DNA of 64,000 nucleotides from Actinocorallia longicatena (lineage in GTDB: Bacteria > Actinomycetota > Actinomycetes > Streptosporangiales > Streptosporangiaceae), in NCBI RefSeq assembly GCF_039534125.1, contig NZ_BAAAUV010000021.1:1-64000 (forward strand), in the 5' to 3' direction. Below are positions 7,488 to 15,756 of the stretch, one piece after another. The notes below the pieces were generated by a model, which was given only the letters and a program-made list of their open reading frames with translations, had not been told where the DNA came from and did not search any database. The translations under genes and the position numbers were made by a program. Within the stretch, counting starts at the first letter, position 1. Each line of letters begins with the position of its first letter.

Positions 7488-8861
7488 TCAAGCGACGCCC
7501 TCGGTGGAGACCCGTACCGCATCGGTACGGGTCTCCGTCGTCTCCGGGCCGCCCGGCGTGACGGTCCCGACGCGCATCCGGCGGGCCAGGAGCAGGACCG
7601 CCAGGGCGTAGAGGATCAGCGGGGGGACGGTCGTGAGCAGGGCGTACCAGGGAGCGCCGCCCTGCTCGAGGGAGAGCGTCCCGGCGGCGGCGGGCAGCAG
7701 GAACGCCAGCAGGTTGTTGAGGACGTGCAGCGCGATCGAGGCCTCCAGGCCGCCGGTCCTGATGACGAGCCACGCCGCGACCATCGCGAACACGAAGATG
7801 TCGAGCATCGCCCAGCCGGTGTAGCCGTGGCCGAGCACGAAGAGCACGCTGGTGAGGACCATCGCGGGCAGCGGGCCGCGCAGCGCCTTGTAGGAGCCCA
7901 CGGCCTGGAGCAGCCAGCCGCGGAACACGAACTCCTCGGCCGCCGACTGGAACGGCACGAGCAGCACGATGACCAGGGCGGGCTTCCAGAACTCCGCCCA
8001 GCCCACGAACTCCGCGGCCTCGTCGTCCGCCTCGAAGACGACGGAGACCCCGGCGCTCAGCGCGTAGGAGACGGCGACGAAGGCCACCCCGAGGCCGCAG
8101 CAGGCGGCCAGCCAGCGCCACCGCATCCGCCCCACGACGGAGATCACGCTCCCGGCGGCCCGCCGCCCGACGCCCCAGGTCACCAGCAGCACCCACGGCA
8201 GCACGAGTGCGAGCCCGGCGAGCTGGAAGGCCAGGTCCTCGGTGACGTTCCCGAACATGCCGTCCTCGAGCGGCGCCTCGTCCCCGGTGATCGTCCAGTG
8301 CGCGATGCCGCCGGCGATGAGCAGCACCAGCATCGTGCCGAGCACCGCCGCGGCCAGCGCCAGGAACCCGACGACGGGCCGCCACCAGCGGAAGACCGCG
8401 TTCCGGCCCATCCTCAGGAACGGCACCCCCGGCTCGACCGGCACGGCCCAGGGCTGCCGGGGCACGGCCACCCACCGGGCGCCGTCCCACGTCCACCCCG
8501 GGTACGGCGACGGGAGCTCGTAGGCGGGACCGCCCGCCCGGGGCACTCCGGGACCGTGCGGCGGGGCCGCGACGGCGGGCCGCGGCGCGCCGGGCGCGGG
8601 ATAGGGCTGTGCGGGATAGGGCTGTGCGGGATAGGGCTGTGCGGGATAAGGCTGCCCGGCGGCCGGAACCGGCTGCCGCGGGCCGCCGGGGACGGGCCCG
8701 CCGGACGGCCATTCGGGGGCGGGCGGCCGCAGGGCGGTGTCCTCGGGCAGGCGGGGCCACCGGGGGACGTCCTCGGGCGGCAGGAAGGTGGGGCCGACGC
8801 CGTCCGGGGGCGTCCAGGACGGCGGACCGGCGGGATCGGGTGCCGAGGCGTCGTGCTCCAT
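7488..8861 (-). CDS. CPBP-family intramembrane glutamic protease
   Basis: 457 residues. The first ~150 are Pro-rich and disordered, with four AQPYP repeats and a WDGARWVAVP segment; eight or so membrane helices follow. The C-terminal CPBP (Abi) domain has all motifs: SAAEEFVFRGWL (EExxxR), VLFVLGHGYTG (FxxxH) and LHVLNNLLAF (HxxxN). These form the active site of type II CAAX-prenyl-endopeptidase-like and Rce1-type intramembrane proteases. The ATG at 8861 is the first Met after the upstream DUF1232 gene. The substrate is unknown; many members act in self-immunity to peptides or in protein maturation. Confidence 0.9.
   Translation of the reverse strand: MEHDASAPDPAGPPSWTPPDGVGPTFLPPEDVPRWPRLPEDTALRPPAPEWPSGGPVPGGPRQPVPAAGQPYPAQPYPAQPYPAQPYPAPGAPRPAVAAPPHGPGVPRAGGPAYELPSPYPGWTWDGARWVAVPRQPWAVPVEPGVPFLRMGRNAVFRWWRPVVGFLALAAAVLGTMLVLLIAGGIAHWTITGDEAPLEDGMFGNVTEDLAFQLAGLALVLPWVLLVTWGVGRRAAGSVISVVGRMRWRWLAACCGLGVAFVAVSYALSAGVSVVFEADDEAAEFVGWAEFWKPALVIVLLVPFQSAAEEFVFRGWLLQAVGSYKALRGPLPAMVLTSVLFVLGHGYTGWAMLDIFVFAMVAAWLVIRTGGLEASIALHVLNNLLAFLLPAAAGTLSLEQGGAPWYALLTTVPPLILYALAVLLLARRMRVGTVTPGGPETTETRTDAVRVSTEGVA
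7506..7536. terminator. Strong hairpin at convergent gene ends
   Basis: A perfect 13-bp inverted repeat (7506-7518 with 7524-7536) with a 5-base loop sits 31 bases after the PH-protein stop and inside the last codons of the convergent CPBP gene. It can terminate the plus-strand transcript. Confidence 0.6.
8598..8657. repeat. 15-bp tandem repeat coding AQPYP
   Basis: Three identical 15-bp units (8598-8642) and a fourth variant (8643-8657) lie within the CPBP gene and encode consecutive AQPYP pentapeptides in the disordered N-terminal region. Copy number is likely to vary between strains. Confidence 0.85.
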
Positions 8862-8899
8862 GGGACCGACACTACGCAGCGTGATCCGGAAGCTGATGA

Positions 8900-9208
8900 T
8901 CAGGGTCGGATCGTGACCGGACCGGAGTTCTCGCGGTCGCGGCGGGTGAGGCGCTCGATGGTGGCGATCGCGGCCAGGACCACGCCGATGTCGTCCAGGT
9001 AGATCGGATCGGGGAGGAAGTCGACGGGGCTGATCGCGTAGAGCCAGGCCGCGTAGTAGGCGAACCTGGCGGTGCCGGGGGCGTCGGGGGCGTGCACGCG
9101 CCTGCGCAGCCCGTAGAGCCGGACCAGCACGCGGACGGCCAGGAAGATCGTCACCACGGCCACGACGGCGAGCACGGCGTAGAGCCACAGGGGGATGTCG
9201 TCGAACAT
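8900..9208 (-). CDS. YkvA/DUF1232 small membrane protein
   Basis: 102 residues. An N-terminal helix (LWLYAVLAVVAVVTIFLAVRVLV) is followed by the DUF1232 core YYAAWLYAISPVDFLPDPIYLDDIGVVLAAI, whose SPxDxxPD motif is diagnostic. Function unknown. The ATG at 9208 has an AAGGAGGT ribosome site just upstream, which decides the start over the longer frame. It lies between the YjbR and CPBP genes on the same strand. Confidence 0.85.
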   Translation of the reverse strand: MFDDIPLWLYAVLAVVAVVTIFLAVRVLVRLYGLRRRVHAPDAPGTARFAYYAAWLYAISPVDFLPDPIYLDDIGVVLAAIATIERLTRRDRENSGPVTIRP

Positions 9209-9257
9209 CGGGCACCTCCTTCTCGGACGCGGGGAGGGGTACCCCCATTCTCCGTGA

Positions 9258-9617
9258 TCAGTCCTGGGCGTCGAGCCGTGCGACCAGGGTTCGCGGGGCG
9301 ACCTGCCGGTAGGCGTCCAGAACGTGCTCGCCGACGGCCGTCCAGTCGGGTGCGACGTCGAGCCGGACGCCCAGCCAGCCGCGATGGCCGACATAGGGCG
9401 GCCTGAAGTAGGTCTCCGGATCGGCGGCCACGCACGCCTCCTGCGCCCCGGGCGGGGCGGCGCACCAGAACGCGAGCCGGTCGTCGTGATGGTGGTCGGC
9501 GAACATCACGAAGGCCTTCCTGCCGCGCACGAACCAGACCGGTTCGCCGTGGCTCGGACGCTCGGTGACCTCGGGCAGCGCCAGGCAGAGCGAGCGCAGG
9601 TTCTCCAGCGGGTCCAT
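9258..9617 (-). CDS. MmcQ/YjbR family protein
   Basis: 119 residues with the YjbR-like pattern: LRSLCLALPEVTERPSHGEPVWFVRGRKAFVMF at the start and YFRPPYVGHRGWLGVRLD toward the C-terminus. The family is a small DNA-binding-like fold of unknown function, widespread in actinobacteria. The ATG at 9617 is used; the longer upstream frame runs through the pnuC promoter region. Confidence 0.85.
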   Translation of the reverse strand: MDPLENLRSLCLALPEVTERPSHGEPVWFVRGRKAFVMFADHHHDDRLAFWCAAPPGAQEACVAADPETYFRPPYVGHRGWLGVRLDVAPDWTAVGEHVLDAYRQVAPRTLVARLDAQD

Positions 9618-9636
9618 GCAGACGTCATAGCACGGT

Positions 9637-9675
9637 GAAGACGGATGCTGAAGACGGACGCCGAAGACGGATCGT
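9637..9675. repeat. Three tandem 13-bp repeats upstream of pnuC
   Basis: The 9-mer GAAGACGGA recurs at 9637, 9650 and 9663, exactly 13 bases apart, and a shorter GAAG follows at 9676. The array lies in the divergent gap between the YjbR gene and pnuC-nadR. Thirteen bases is slightly over one helical turn, so a regulator could bind cooperatively along one face, but no known NAD-pathway operator is recognised. Confidence 0.7.
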
Positions 9676-9758
9676 GAAGTAAGACTCATCATGAGAAAAA
9701 CCGTTGGCAGGAGGGCCGCCGCCCCGTTATCGTCTGGTTGACGATTTTGGAGGTCGCG

Positions 9759-10394
9759 ATGTTGCACCAGCTCATCGAGCCACTGCTCGAACCCGCCTTC
9801 ACCCTCGGGGGCACGCCGACCTCGTGGGGCGAGGTGCTCGGCTTCACCACCGGCGCGCTCTGCGTGTGGCTGGTGGTGCGGCAGCATCTGTGGAACTGGC
9901 CGATCGGCATCCTCAACGTGATCCTGCTGGGGCTGATCTTCCTCGACAGCGGGCTCTACGCCGACGCCTCCCTCCAGGTGGTCTACGTCGTCCTCAACGC
10001 CTACGGCTGGTGGGCGTGGGTCTACGGCGGCGAGGGCAGGACCGCGGAGGTCGTCCGGCGGACGTCGCGGGTGGAGTGGGGCTGGATCGCGGCCGGCCTC
10101 GCGGGGTCGACGGCCGTCATGTACCTGGTCCTGACCACGTGGACGGAGTCGACCGTCCCGTTCTGGGACGCGGTCACCACCGCGATCTCCCTGGCCGCGA
10201 CCTACGGGCAGTGCCGCAAGCTGGCCGAGTCCTGGTGGCTGTGGATCCTCGCCGATCTCGTCTACATCCCGCTCTACGCCCACAAGGAGCTGTACCTGAC
10301 GAGCGCGCTCTACCTGGTGTTCCTGGCGCTCTGCGTGGCCGGGCTGCGGGCCTGGCGCGCGGAGCTGGGACAGGGAAGGCTGGTGGCGGCATGA
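9759..10394 (+). CDS. pnuC: Nicotinamide riboside transporter PnuC
   Basis: 211 residues with about seven membrane helices. PnuC hallmarks are LWNWPIGILNVILLGLIF near residue 50, VVYVVLNAYGWWAWVYG and the C-terminal YGQCRKLAESWWLWILADLVYIPLY. PnuC carries out facilitated uptake of nicotinamide riboside, which is trapped by phosphorylation. The ATG at 9759 has GGAGG five bases upstream. Its stop overlaps the nadR-like start by 4 bp, so transporter and kinase are translationally coupled. Confidence 0.93.
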   Translation: MLHQLIEPLLEPAFTLGGTPTSWGEVLGFTTGALCVWLVVRQHLWNWPIGILNVILLGLIFLDSGLYADASLQVVYVVLNAYGWWAWVYGGEGRTAEVVRRTSRVEWGWIAAGLAGSTAVMYLVLTTWTESTVPFWDAVTTAISLAATYGQCRKLAESWWLWILADLVYIPLYAHKELYLTSALYLVFLALCVAGLRAWRAELGQGRLVAA

Positions 10395-11458
10395 CGCACG
10401 GGCTGGTCATCGGCAAGTTCTATCCGCCGCACGCGGGTCATCACCATCTCATCGACACCGCCGCGGCGGCCTGCGAGACCGTGACGGTCGTGGTCGCGGC
10501 GGCGTCCTCGGAGACCGTCCCGCTGGCCGACCGGGCGGCCTGGCTGCGCGAGGCCCATCCGCAGCCGAACGTCCACTTCGCGGCCGTGCTCGACGACGTG
10601 CCGGTCGACTACGACGACGCCGACGTCTGGTCGGCGCACGTCGAGGTCTTCCGGCACGGGCTGCGGTCGCTGTGGGGCACCGAGCCGGTCATCGACGCGG
10701 TGTTCGGCTCCGAGCCCTATGTGGAGGAGCTGGCCCGGCGGTTCGGCGCGCGCGCCCTTCTCGTGGACGTGGCCCGCGAGGCCTTCCCCGTCAGCGGGAC
10801 CGCGGTGCGGGCCGATCCCCCCGCGACCTGGCACCATCTGTCGCCCGCGGTGCGCGCCGCGCTGGCCAGGCGGGTGGTGGTCGTCGGCGCGGAGTCGTCG
10901 GGCACGACCACCCTCGCCCGTTCGCTCGCCGCCGCCTACGCCGCCCGCGGCGGCGTCTGGGCGGCGACCCGCTGGGTCCCCGAGTACGGCAGGACCTACT
11001 GCGAGGAGAAGCTCGGACGCACCCGGCTGACCAGCCCGGACGCCTGGCTCGACGACCTGCCCTGGGAGTCGTCCGAGTTCAGGCTGATCATGGACAGGCA
11101 GCTCGCCTGGGAGGACGCCGCCGCCAGGACCGGCTCCCCGCTCCTGGTCTGCGACACCGACGCCTTCGCCACGACCGTCTGGCACGAGCGCTATCTGAAC
11201 CTGCCCCTGGAGGAACATCCGGCGGCCCGGCACGACCTGTGGATCCTCACCGACGTCCACGGCGTCCCGTTCGAGCAGGACGGCTGGCGGGACGGCGAGA
11301 CGATCCGCGAGGCCATGCACGACCGGTTCACCGTCGAGCTCAAGGGCCGGCGGCACCTCCTGGTGACGGGCACCCCGGCCGAGCGGCTGGCGCAGGCCGT
11401 CGCGGCGGTCGACGCCCTCCTGGCCGAGGGGTGGCGTTTCGGCGCGCCGCCCGGCTGA
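10391..11458 (+). CDS. nadR: NadR-like bifunctional NMN adenylyltransferase / ribosylnicotinamide kinase
   Basis: 355 residues. The N-terminal domain (about 1-150) is a nucleotidyltransferase with GKFYPPHAGHHHLI (HxGH at His14-His17) and a late VSGTAVR in place of ISGTxVR. The C-terminal domain (about 160-350) is the kinase: GAESSGTTTLARSL, WVPEYGRTYCEE and LLVCDTDAFATTVW. The P-loop lysine expected in GAESSGKST is Thr172. It lacks the DNA-binding N-terminus of enterobacterial NadR, so it is an enzyme only. Coupling to pnuC defines nicotinamide riboside salvage to NAD. Confidence 0.88.
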   Translation: MTHGLVIGKFYPPHAGHHHLIDTAAAACETVTVVVAAASSETVPLADRAAWLREAHPQPNVHFAAVLDDVPVDYDDADVWSAHVEVFRHGLRSLWGTEPVIDAVFGSEPYVEELARRFGARALLVDVAREAFPVSGTAVRADPPATWHHLSPAVRAALARRVVVVGAESSGTTTLARSLAAAYAARGGVWAATRWVPEYGRTYCEEKLGRTRLTSPDAWLDDLPWESSEFRLIMDRQLAWEDAAARTGSPLLVCDTDAFATTVWHERYLNLPLEEHPAARHDLWILTDVHGVPFEQDGWRDGETIREAMHDRFTVELKGRRHLLVTGTPAERLAQAVAAVDALLAEGWRFGAPPG

Positions 11459-11892
11459 TGTGGTCTGATCGGAAGGTGATCGATCGGGTCGAAGTGACGA
11501 GCAGTGCCCCGGCGGAGCGGGTGTTCGAGGTCCTCACGGACTGGCCCCGCCACGGCGAGTGGATGCCCTTCACCAGGGCCGAGGGCGGAACGGGCAACGG
11601 AGCCGTGATCAAGGGCTGGACGGGCGTCGGCCCGATCGCCTTCCTGGACACGATGACCATCACCGCCTGGGAACCGGGCCGCCGTGTGGAGGTCGTCCAC
11701 ACCGGCCGCCTGGTCCGCGGCGAAGGCTGGTTCGCCACCACCCCGCTGCCCGGCGGCGGCTGCGCCGTCGAGTGGGGCGAACGCCTCGCCCCACCCCTGG
11801 GCGGCCTCCCCTGGAAGATCATCGGCCCGCCCTTCCGGCTCTTCATGCGCGTCGGCCTCCGCCGCCTGGCCCGCCTCGCCGAACGCCCCTGA
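11458..11892 (+). CDS. SRPBCC (START-like) family protein
   Basis: 144 residues starting at an ATG that overlaps the nadR stop. The pattern VTSSAPAERVFEVLTDWPRHGEWMPF, the central WEPGRRVEVVHTGRLV and the C-terminal amphipathic helix FRLFMRVGLRRLARLAE fit the SRPBCC/polyketide-cyclase-like hydrophobic-ligand fold. No catalytic residue can be assigned. It is co-transcribed with pnuC-nadR by position, though there is no obvious functional link. Confidence 0.82.
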   Translation: MWSDRKVIDRVEVTSSAPAERVFEVLTDWPRHGEWMPFTRAEGGTGNGAVIKGWTGVGPIAFLDTMTITAWEPGRRVEVVHTGRLVRGEGWFATTPLPGGGCAVEWGERLAPPLGGLPWKIIGPPFRLFMRVGLRRLARLAERP

Positions 11893-11898
11893 GGCGTC

Positions 11899-13056
11899 TC
11901 AGCCGAGGAGGCGCTTGGCGATGATCATTTTCTGGATGTCGGCGGTGCCCTCGCCGATGAGGAGCATGGGGGCCTCGCGGTAGAGGCGCTCGATCTCCGA
12001 GTCCTTGGAGTAGCCGAAGCCGCCGTGGATGCGGAGGGAGTCCTCGACGACCTCCTTGCAGTACTCGCCCGCGAGGAGCTTGGCCATGCCCGCCTCGAGG
12101 TCGTTGCGTCCGTGCTCCTTGCGGCGGGCGGCCATCAGGACCATCTGGTGGCCGGCCTCGACCTTGGTCGCCATCTCCGCGATCCGGAACCGGACGGCCT
12201 GGTGCTCGGCGATCGGCACCCCGAACGCGCGCCGCTCCTTGGCGTAGGCGACGGCCAGCTCCAGCGCCCGCTGGGCCATCCCGCAGGCCCGGGCGGCGAC
12301 GTTCACCCGGCCGACCTCGACCCCGTCCATCATCTGGAAGAAGCCGCGGCCCTCGACCCCGCCCAGCAGCGCGGACTCCGGCACCCGGTGGCCGTCGAAG
12401 ATCAGCTCGGTGGTCTCGACTCCCTTGTAACCCATCTTCTCGATCTTGCCGGGGATGGTCAGGCCCGGCTCGACCTCGCCGTAACCCGGCGCCTTCTCCA
12501 CCAGGAAGGTGGACATGCCGCGGTGGCCGCCGTCCGGTGAGGTGCGGGTGAGGGTGGCGACGAGCGTCGCGGTGGCGCCGTTGGTGAGCCAGTACTTCTG
12601 CCCGGTGATCGCGTACCCGTCACCGTCCCGGACGGCCCTGGTCGTGATCGCCGAGACGTCCGACCCGCAGCCCGGCTCCGACATGGAGAAGGCCCCGCGC
12701 ACCTCCCCGGTCGCCATCCGGGGCAGGAACCGCGCCTTCTGCTCCTCGGTCCCGTGCTGCATGATCATCCAGGCGACGATGAAGTGCGTGTTGATGATCC
12801 CGCTGACCGACATCCAGCCCCGGGCGAGCTGCTCGACGGCCAGCGCGTAGGTCAGCAGCGACTCCCCCGCCCCGCCGTACTCCTCGGGGATCATGAGCCC
12901 GAACAGGCCGAGCTCCCTCATCCCCGCGACGATCCGCTCCGGGTACTCGTCCGCGTGCTCGAGCTCCGTCGCGACCGGCAGCACCTCCTTCTCCACGAAG
13001 TCCCGCACCGCCGCGACGATCGCCTCTTGGACGTCGGAAAGCCCCTCGGTATACAT
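11899..13056 (-). CDS. Acyl-CoA dehydrogenase
   Basis: 385 residues, full length. FAD and acyl-CoA signatures are present: FSMSEPGCGSDVSAITT, the QKYWLTNG block, RRAFGVPIAEHQAVRFRIAEM and the C-terminal RIHGGFGYSKDSEIERLYREA. The catalytic base is in LLIGEGTADIQ. It catalyses alpha,beta-dehydrogenation of an acyl-CoA with transfer to ETF. The chain-length class cannot be told. It is convergent with the SRPBCC gene, with only 6 bases between stops. Confidence 0.93.
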   Translation of the reverse strand: MYTEGLSDVQEAIVAAVRDFVEKEVLPVATELEHADEYPERIVAGMRELGLFGLMIPEEYGGAGESLLTYALAVEQLARGWMSVSGIINTHFIVAWMIMQHGTEEQKARFLPRMATGEVRGAFSMSEPGCGSDVSAITTRAVRDGDGYAITGQKYWLTNGATATLVATLTRTSPDGGHRGMSTFLVEKAPGYGEVEPGLTIPGKIEKMGYKGVETTELIFDGHRVPESALLGGVEGRGFFQMMDGVEVGRVNVAARACGMAQRALELAVAYAKERRAFGVPIAEHQAVRFRIAEMATKVEAGHQMVLMAARRKEHGRNDLEAGMAKLLAGEYCKEVVEDSLRIHGGFGYSKDSEIERLYREAPMLLIGEGTADIQKMIIAKRLLG

Positions 13057-13172
13057 AGAACGAGATTCTAGTCAGCACCCGCTTACCGGAGAGCGGGCGG
13101 TGTCACGGAGCCCGCGTCACGATGGGACAACTCCCCCGGTCCGGCACGGCCGGCTTCGGCAGAGTGGGGCAT

Positions 13173-15056
13173 ATGGACCAGACGGTGTCGAACAGCTATG
13201 TCGCCGGATCCGTGGTGATGATCTCGGGGGTGGCCGGGAACGTCAGCGTCGTGGTCCGCGAGACGCCTGCGGAGATCGTCCACGGGCAGCTCCAGCGGCT
13301 GGCCGAGGTGGTGCGGGGCGTCGCGGACGCGCAGTGGCGCAGCCGGCAGCAGCACCAGGCCGACCTGCGGGTCGGCTGGCGGACGGTGGGACCCCCGGTG
13401 AGCGACCACTGGGAGACGATCACCGGCGAAGACCGTGCCGTGTCCTTCGACGGGGACGGCGGCGACCTGCTCGGCCTGGTCTCGGGGACGGTCCCGACCC
13501 ACCGGGTCGTGCTGCTCGGCGACCCGGGAGCGGGCAAGAGCGCCCTGGCCGCGCGGTTCGTCCTCGACTGGATCGAGCGCCGGGACACCGTCGTTCCGCG
13601 ATCCGGCTGGGCGGAACAGCGCGTCCCCCTCGAGCTGCGGGTGCCCGTGCTCCTGCGGCTGCCGACCTGGGATCCGCGCGAGCACTCGCTCCACGTGTGG
13701 ATCGGGCAGCGCCTGGCGAGCGACTACGGCATCTCGGGCGAGGTTCCGGTGGAGGGCATCGTGCCCGTCCTGGACGGGCTGGACGAGATGACGCCCGCCT
13801 TGCGGCCGCTGGCGGTCGAGCAGATCAACCAGAACCTCTCGCGGGGCACGGGAGCGGCTCCGGTGCTGCTGACGTGCCGCGGCGACGACTACCGGCGGAT
13901 CATCGCCGGGGGTGCGCAGCTGCGCGGCGCCGCCGTGGTCGAGATCGCGTCGCTGGGCGTCGAGGACGTCGTCTCCTACCTGCGCGGGGCGGCCCTGCCG
14001 CTGGTCGCGCGGCGGTGGTCGGCGGTGTTCGGCAGGCTGCGCGCCGATCCGTCCGGGCCGCTCGCCCAGGCGCTCAGGACGCCGCTGGCGGTGTCCCTCG
14101 CCCGCGTCGCCTACCGCGGGGTGGACGCCGACCCCGGCGAGCTGCTGTCCCTGCCGGACCGGGCGGCCGTCCTCCGGCGGCTGCTCGATCTCACCGTCCC
14201 GGCCGCCTACCCCGATCCGCCGGTCGACGCCGACCACTGGCGGCGATCGGACGCCGCGAAGTGGCTCGGGACGCTGGCCCGCCACGCACGGAGGCGCCAT
14301 GCCACCGAGATCGCCTGGTGGGAGCTCTACACGCGGGTGCCGCGCCCGGCGAGGTTCCTCACCGCCGCCCTCCCCGCGGGCCTGTGCGTGGTCCTCGCCG
14401 CGGACCCGGCGACCGGCGTGGCCATGGCGATCGCGCTCGGCCTGGGCAACGCCCTGTATCCGCCGAGCTCGACCTACCAGCGCGGCATGACGGGGCTCTT
14501 CCGGCGCGGGCACTCCCTGCGGCTGCGGCTCTTCGGCGTCGCGCTGGTCGTCGCGCTCACCGGCGGCCTGGGCGCGCCGGTCATGGGCCTCGGAAGCCTG
14601 ATCGGCGGGGGCTCCTTCTCGACGGGAGCGCTGGCCGGCCTGGTCCTCGCGGGCGCCGCCGGGGTGATGGCGATGTTCGGGGGCGCCTTCGGCGGGTTCG
14701 ACGCGTCGTCCGGCGTCAGCCCCCGCCGGACGATCCGCGCGAGCAGGCGCTGGACCCTGACCTACCTCTGGTTCCCCGCCGCGGCCGTCGGCTGTGCGGC
14801 GGGCCTGACCTTCGGCGAGGCCGAACCCGCCCCGAGCGCGGCCATCGCCCTGTGCACGGCCCTGACCCTGTTCAGCCGCAACCCCTGGGCCGAGTTCGCC
14901 GCCTCCCGCGTCTGGTCGGCGGCGACCGGCGCCCTCCCCTGGGAGCTGACCGCCTTCCTCGACGACGCCTGTCACCGGGGCGTCCTGCGCCAGTTCGGCG
15001 CCGTCTACCAGTTCGAGCACGTCCTCCTGCGCGACCACCTGTCCTCGCCGGGGTGA
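13173..15056 (+). CDS. Membrane NACHT NTPase with N-terminal RHIM-like motif
   Basis: 627 residues. At residues 6-27 there is a Gly/Val-rich segment, VAGSVVMISGVAGNVSV, resembling bacterial RHIM-like amyloid signalling motifs. The NACHT domain follows: Walker A GDPGAGKS at 116-123, Walker B VLDGLDEM at about 199-206 and a sensor-like LLTCRGDDYRR. A winged-helix-like region leads into four to six membrane helices (about 395-555) and a C-terminal EHVLLRDHLSSP segment typical of actinobacterial NACHT-TM proteins. Such STAND NTPases act as oligomerising sensors in immunity or signalling. No effector gene adjoins it. The ATG at 13173 is used. Confidence 0.85.
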   Translation: MDQTVSNSYVAGSVVMISGVAGNVSVVVRETPAEIVHGQLQRLAEVVRGVADAQWRSRQQHQADLRVGWRTVGPPVSDHWETITGEDRAVSFDGDGGDLLGLVSGTVPTHRVVLLGDPGAGKSALAARFVLDWIERRDTVVPRSGWAEQRVPLELRVPVLLRLPTWDPREHSLHVWIGQRLASDYGISGEVPVEGIVPVLDGLDEMTPALRPLAVEQINQNLSRGTGAAPVLLTCRGDDYRRIIAGGAQLRGAAVVEIASLGVEDVVSYLRGAALPLVARRWSAVFGRLRADPSGPLAQALRTPLAVSLARVAYRGVDADPGELLSLPDRAAVLRRLLDLTVPAAYPDPPVDADHWRRSDAAKWLGTLARHARRRHATEIAWWELYTRVPRPARFLTAALPAGLCVVLAADPATGVAMAIALGLGNALYPPSSTYQRGMTGLFRRGHSLRLRLFGVALVVALTGGLGAPVMGLGSLIGGGSFSTGALAGLVLAGAAGVMAMFGGAFGGFDASSGVSPRRTIRASRRWTLTYLWFPAAAVGCAAGLTFGEAEPAPSAAIALCTALTLFSRNPWAEFAASRVWSAATGALPWELTAFLDDACHRGVLRQFGAVYQFEHVLLRDHLSSPG

Positions 15057-15102
15057 GGGGAATGCGCCGCCGGCAGGGGTCCGACGGATTAGCGTGGGGT
15101 GA

Positions 15103-15756
15103 ATGGATCTCTTCTCGCGCTCCCTGACGGCGTTGATGGCGGCCATCGGCGACCTTCCGGACGAGGACTTCGAGCGGCCGTCGGGCTGTGCGGGCTGGCT
15201 CGTCCGCGATCTGGCCTGCCACCTGACCCTCGGCGCGCAGGACGTGCTGATCACCCTGGTCACGCCCGCCGAGGGGGAGCCGACCGTGGACGAGGTCACC
15301 TACTGGCACCTCGTGGAGCCGCCGACCGGCGACGACCCGTTCGACGCGCTGATCCCCCGCCTGGCCGACGCCTACGGCGAGCCGCGCCTGCTGAAGCACC
15401 ACCTCGACGACCTCGGTTCCGCCGCGGACCGCGCCGCCGCCCTCGCCGATCCCGCCGGCCGGGTCGGCACCCGCGACGAGATCATCACGGTCGCCGACTT
15501 CCTGTCCGTCTACGTCCTGGAGTGGACGCTCCACCACCTCGACCTGGTCGCCCACCTCGCCGCGGCCCCCGCCCCGCCCGCCGAGACCCTCGCGGCGTCC
15601 CGCACGGCCCTGGAGCGGATCGCGGGAACCCCGTTCCCCGCCTCGTTCTCCGACGAGGACGCCCTCCGCGCGGGTACCGGCCGCCGCGCCCCGACAGAGG
15701 CCGAGACGGCCGCCCTCGGCCCCTTCGCCGGAGCCCTTCCCCTCATCCTCGGCTGA
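15103..15756 (+). CDS. Maleylpyruvate isomerase-like / DinB-fold protein
   Basis: 217 residues. The N-terminus SLTALMAAIGDLPDEDFERPSGCAGWLVRDLACHL carries the MDMPI/DinB helix with a metal-binding His; ADFLSVYVLEWTLHHLDLVAHL supplies the later His pair. These are the metal ligands of mycothiol-dependent maleylpyruvate isomerase-type proteins, which use a metal and often mycothiol as thiol cofactor. The exact reaction is unknown. Its end overlaps the convergent lyase gene by 14 bp. Confidence 0.8.
   Translation: MDLFSRSLTALMAAIGDLPDEDFERPSGCAGWLVRDLACHLTLGAQDVLITLVTPAEGEPTVDEVTYWHLVEPPTGDDPFDALIPRLADAYGEPRLLKHHLDDLGSAADRAAALADPAGRVGTRDEIITVADFLSVYVLEWTLHHLDLVAHLAAAPAPPAETLAASRTALERIAGTPFPASFSDEDALRAGTGRRAPTEAETAALGPFAGALPLILG

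Noticed and set aside
8598..8657. Short regular repeats as a possible CRISPR array
   Set aside because: Units are contiguous, have no spacers and code AQPYP in frame.
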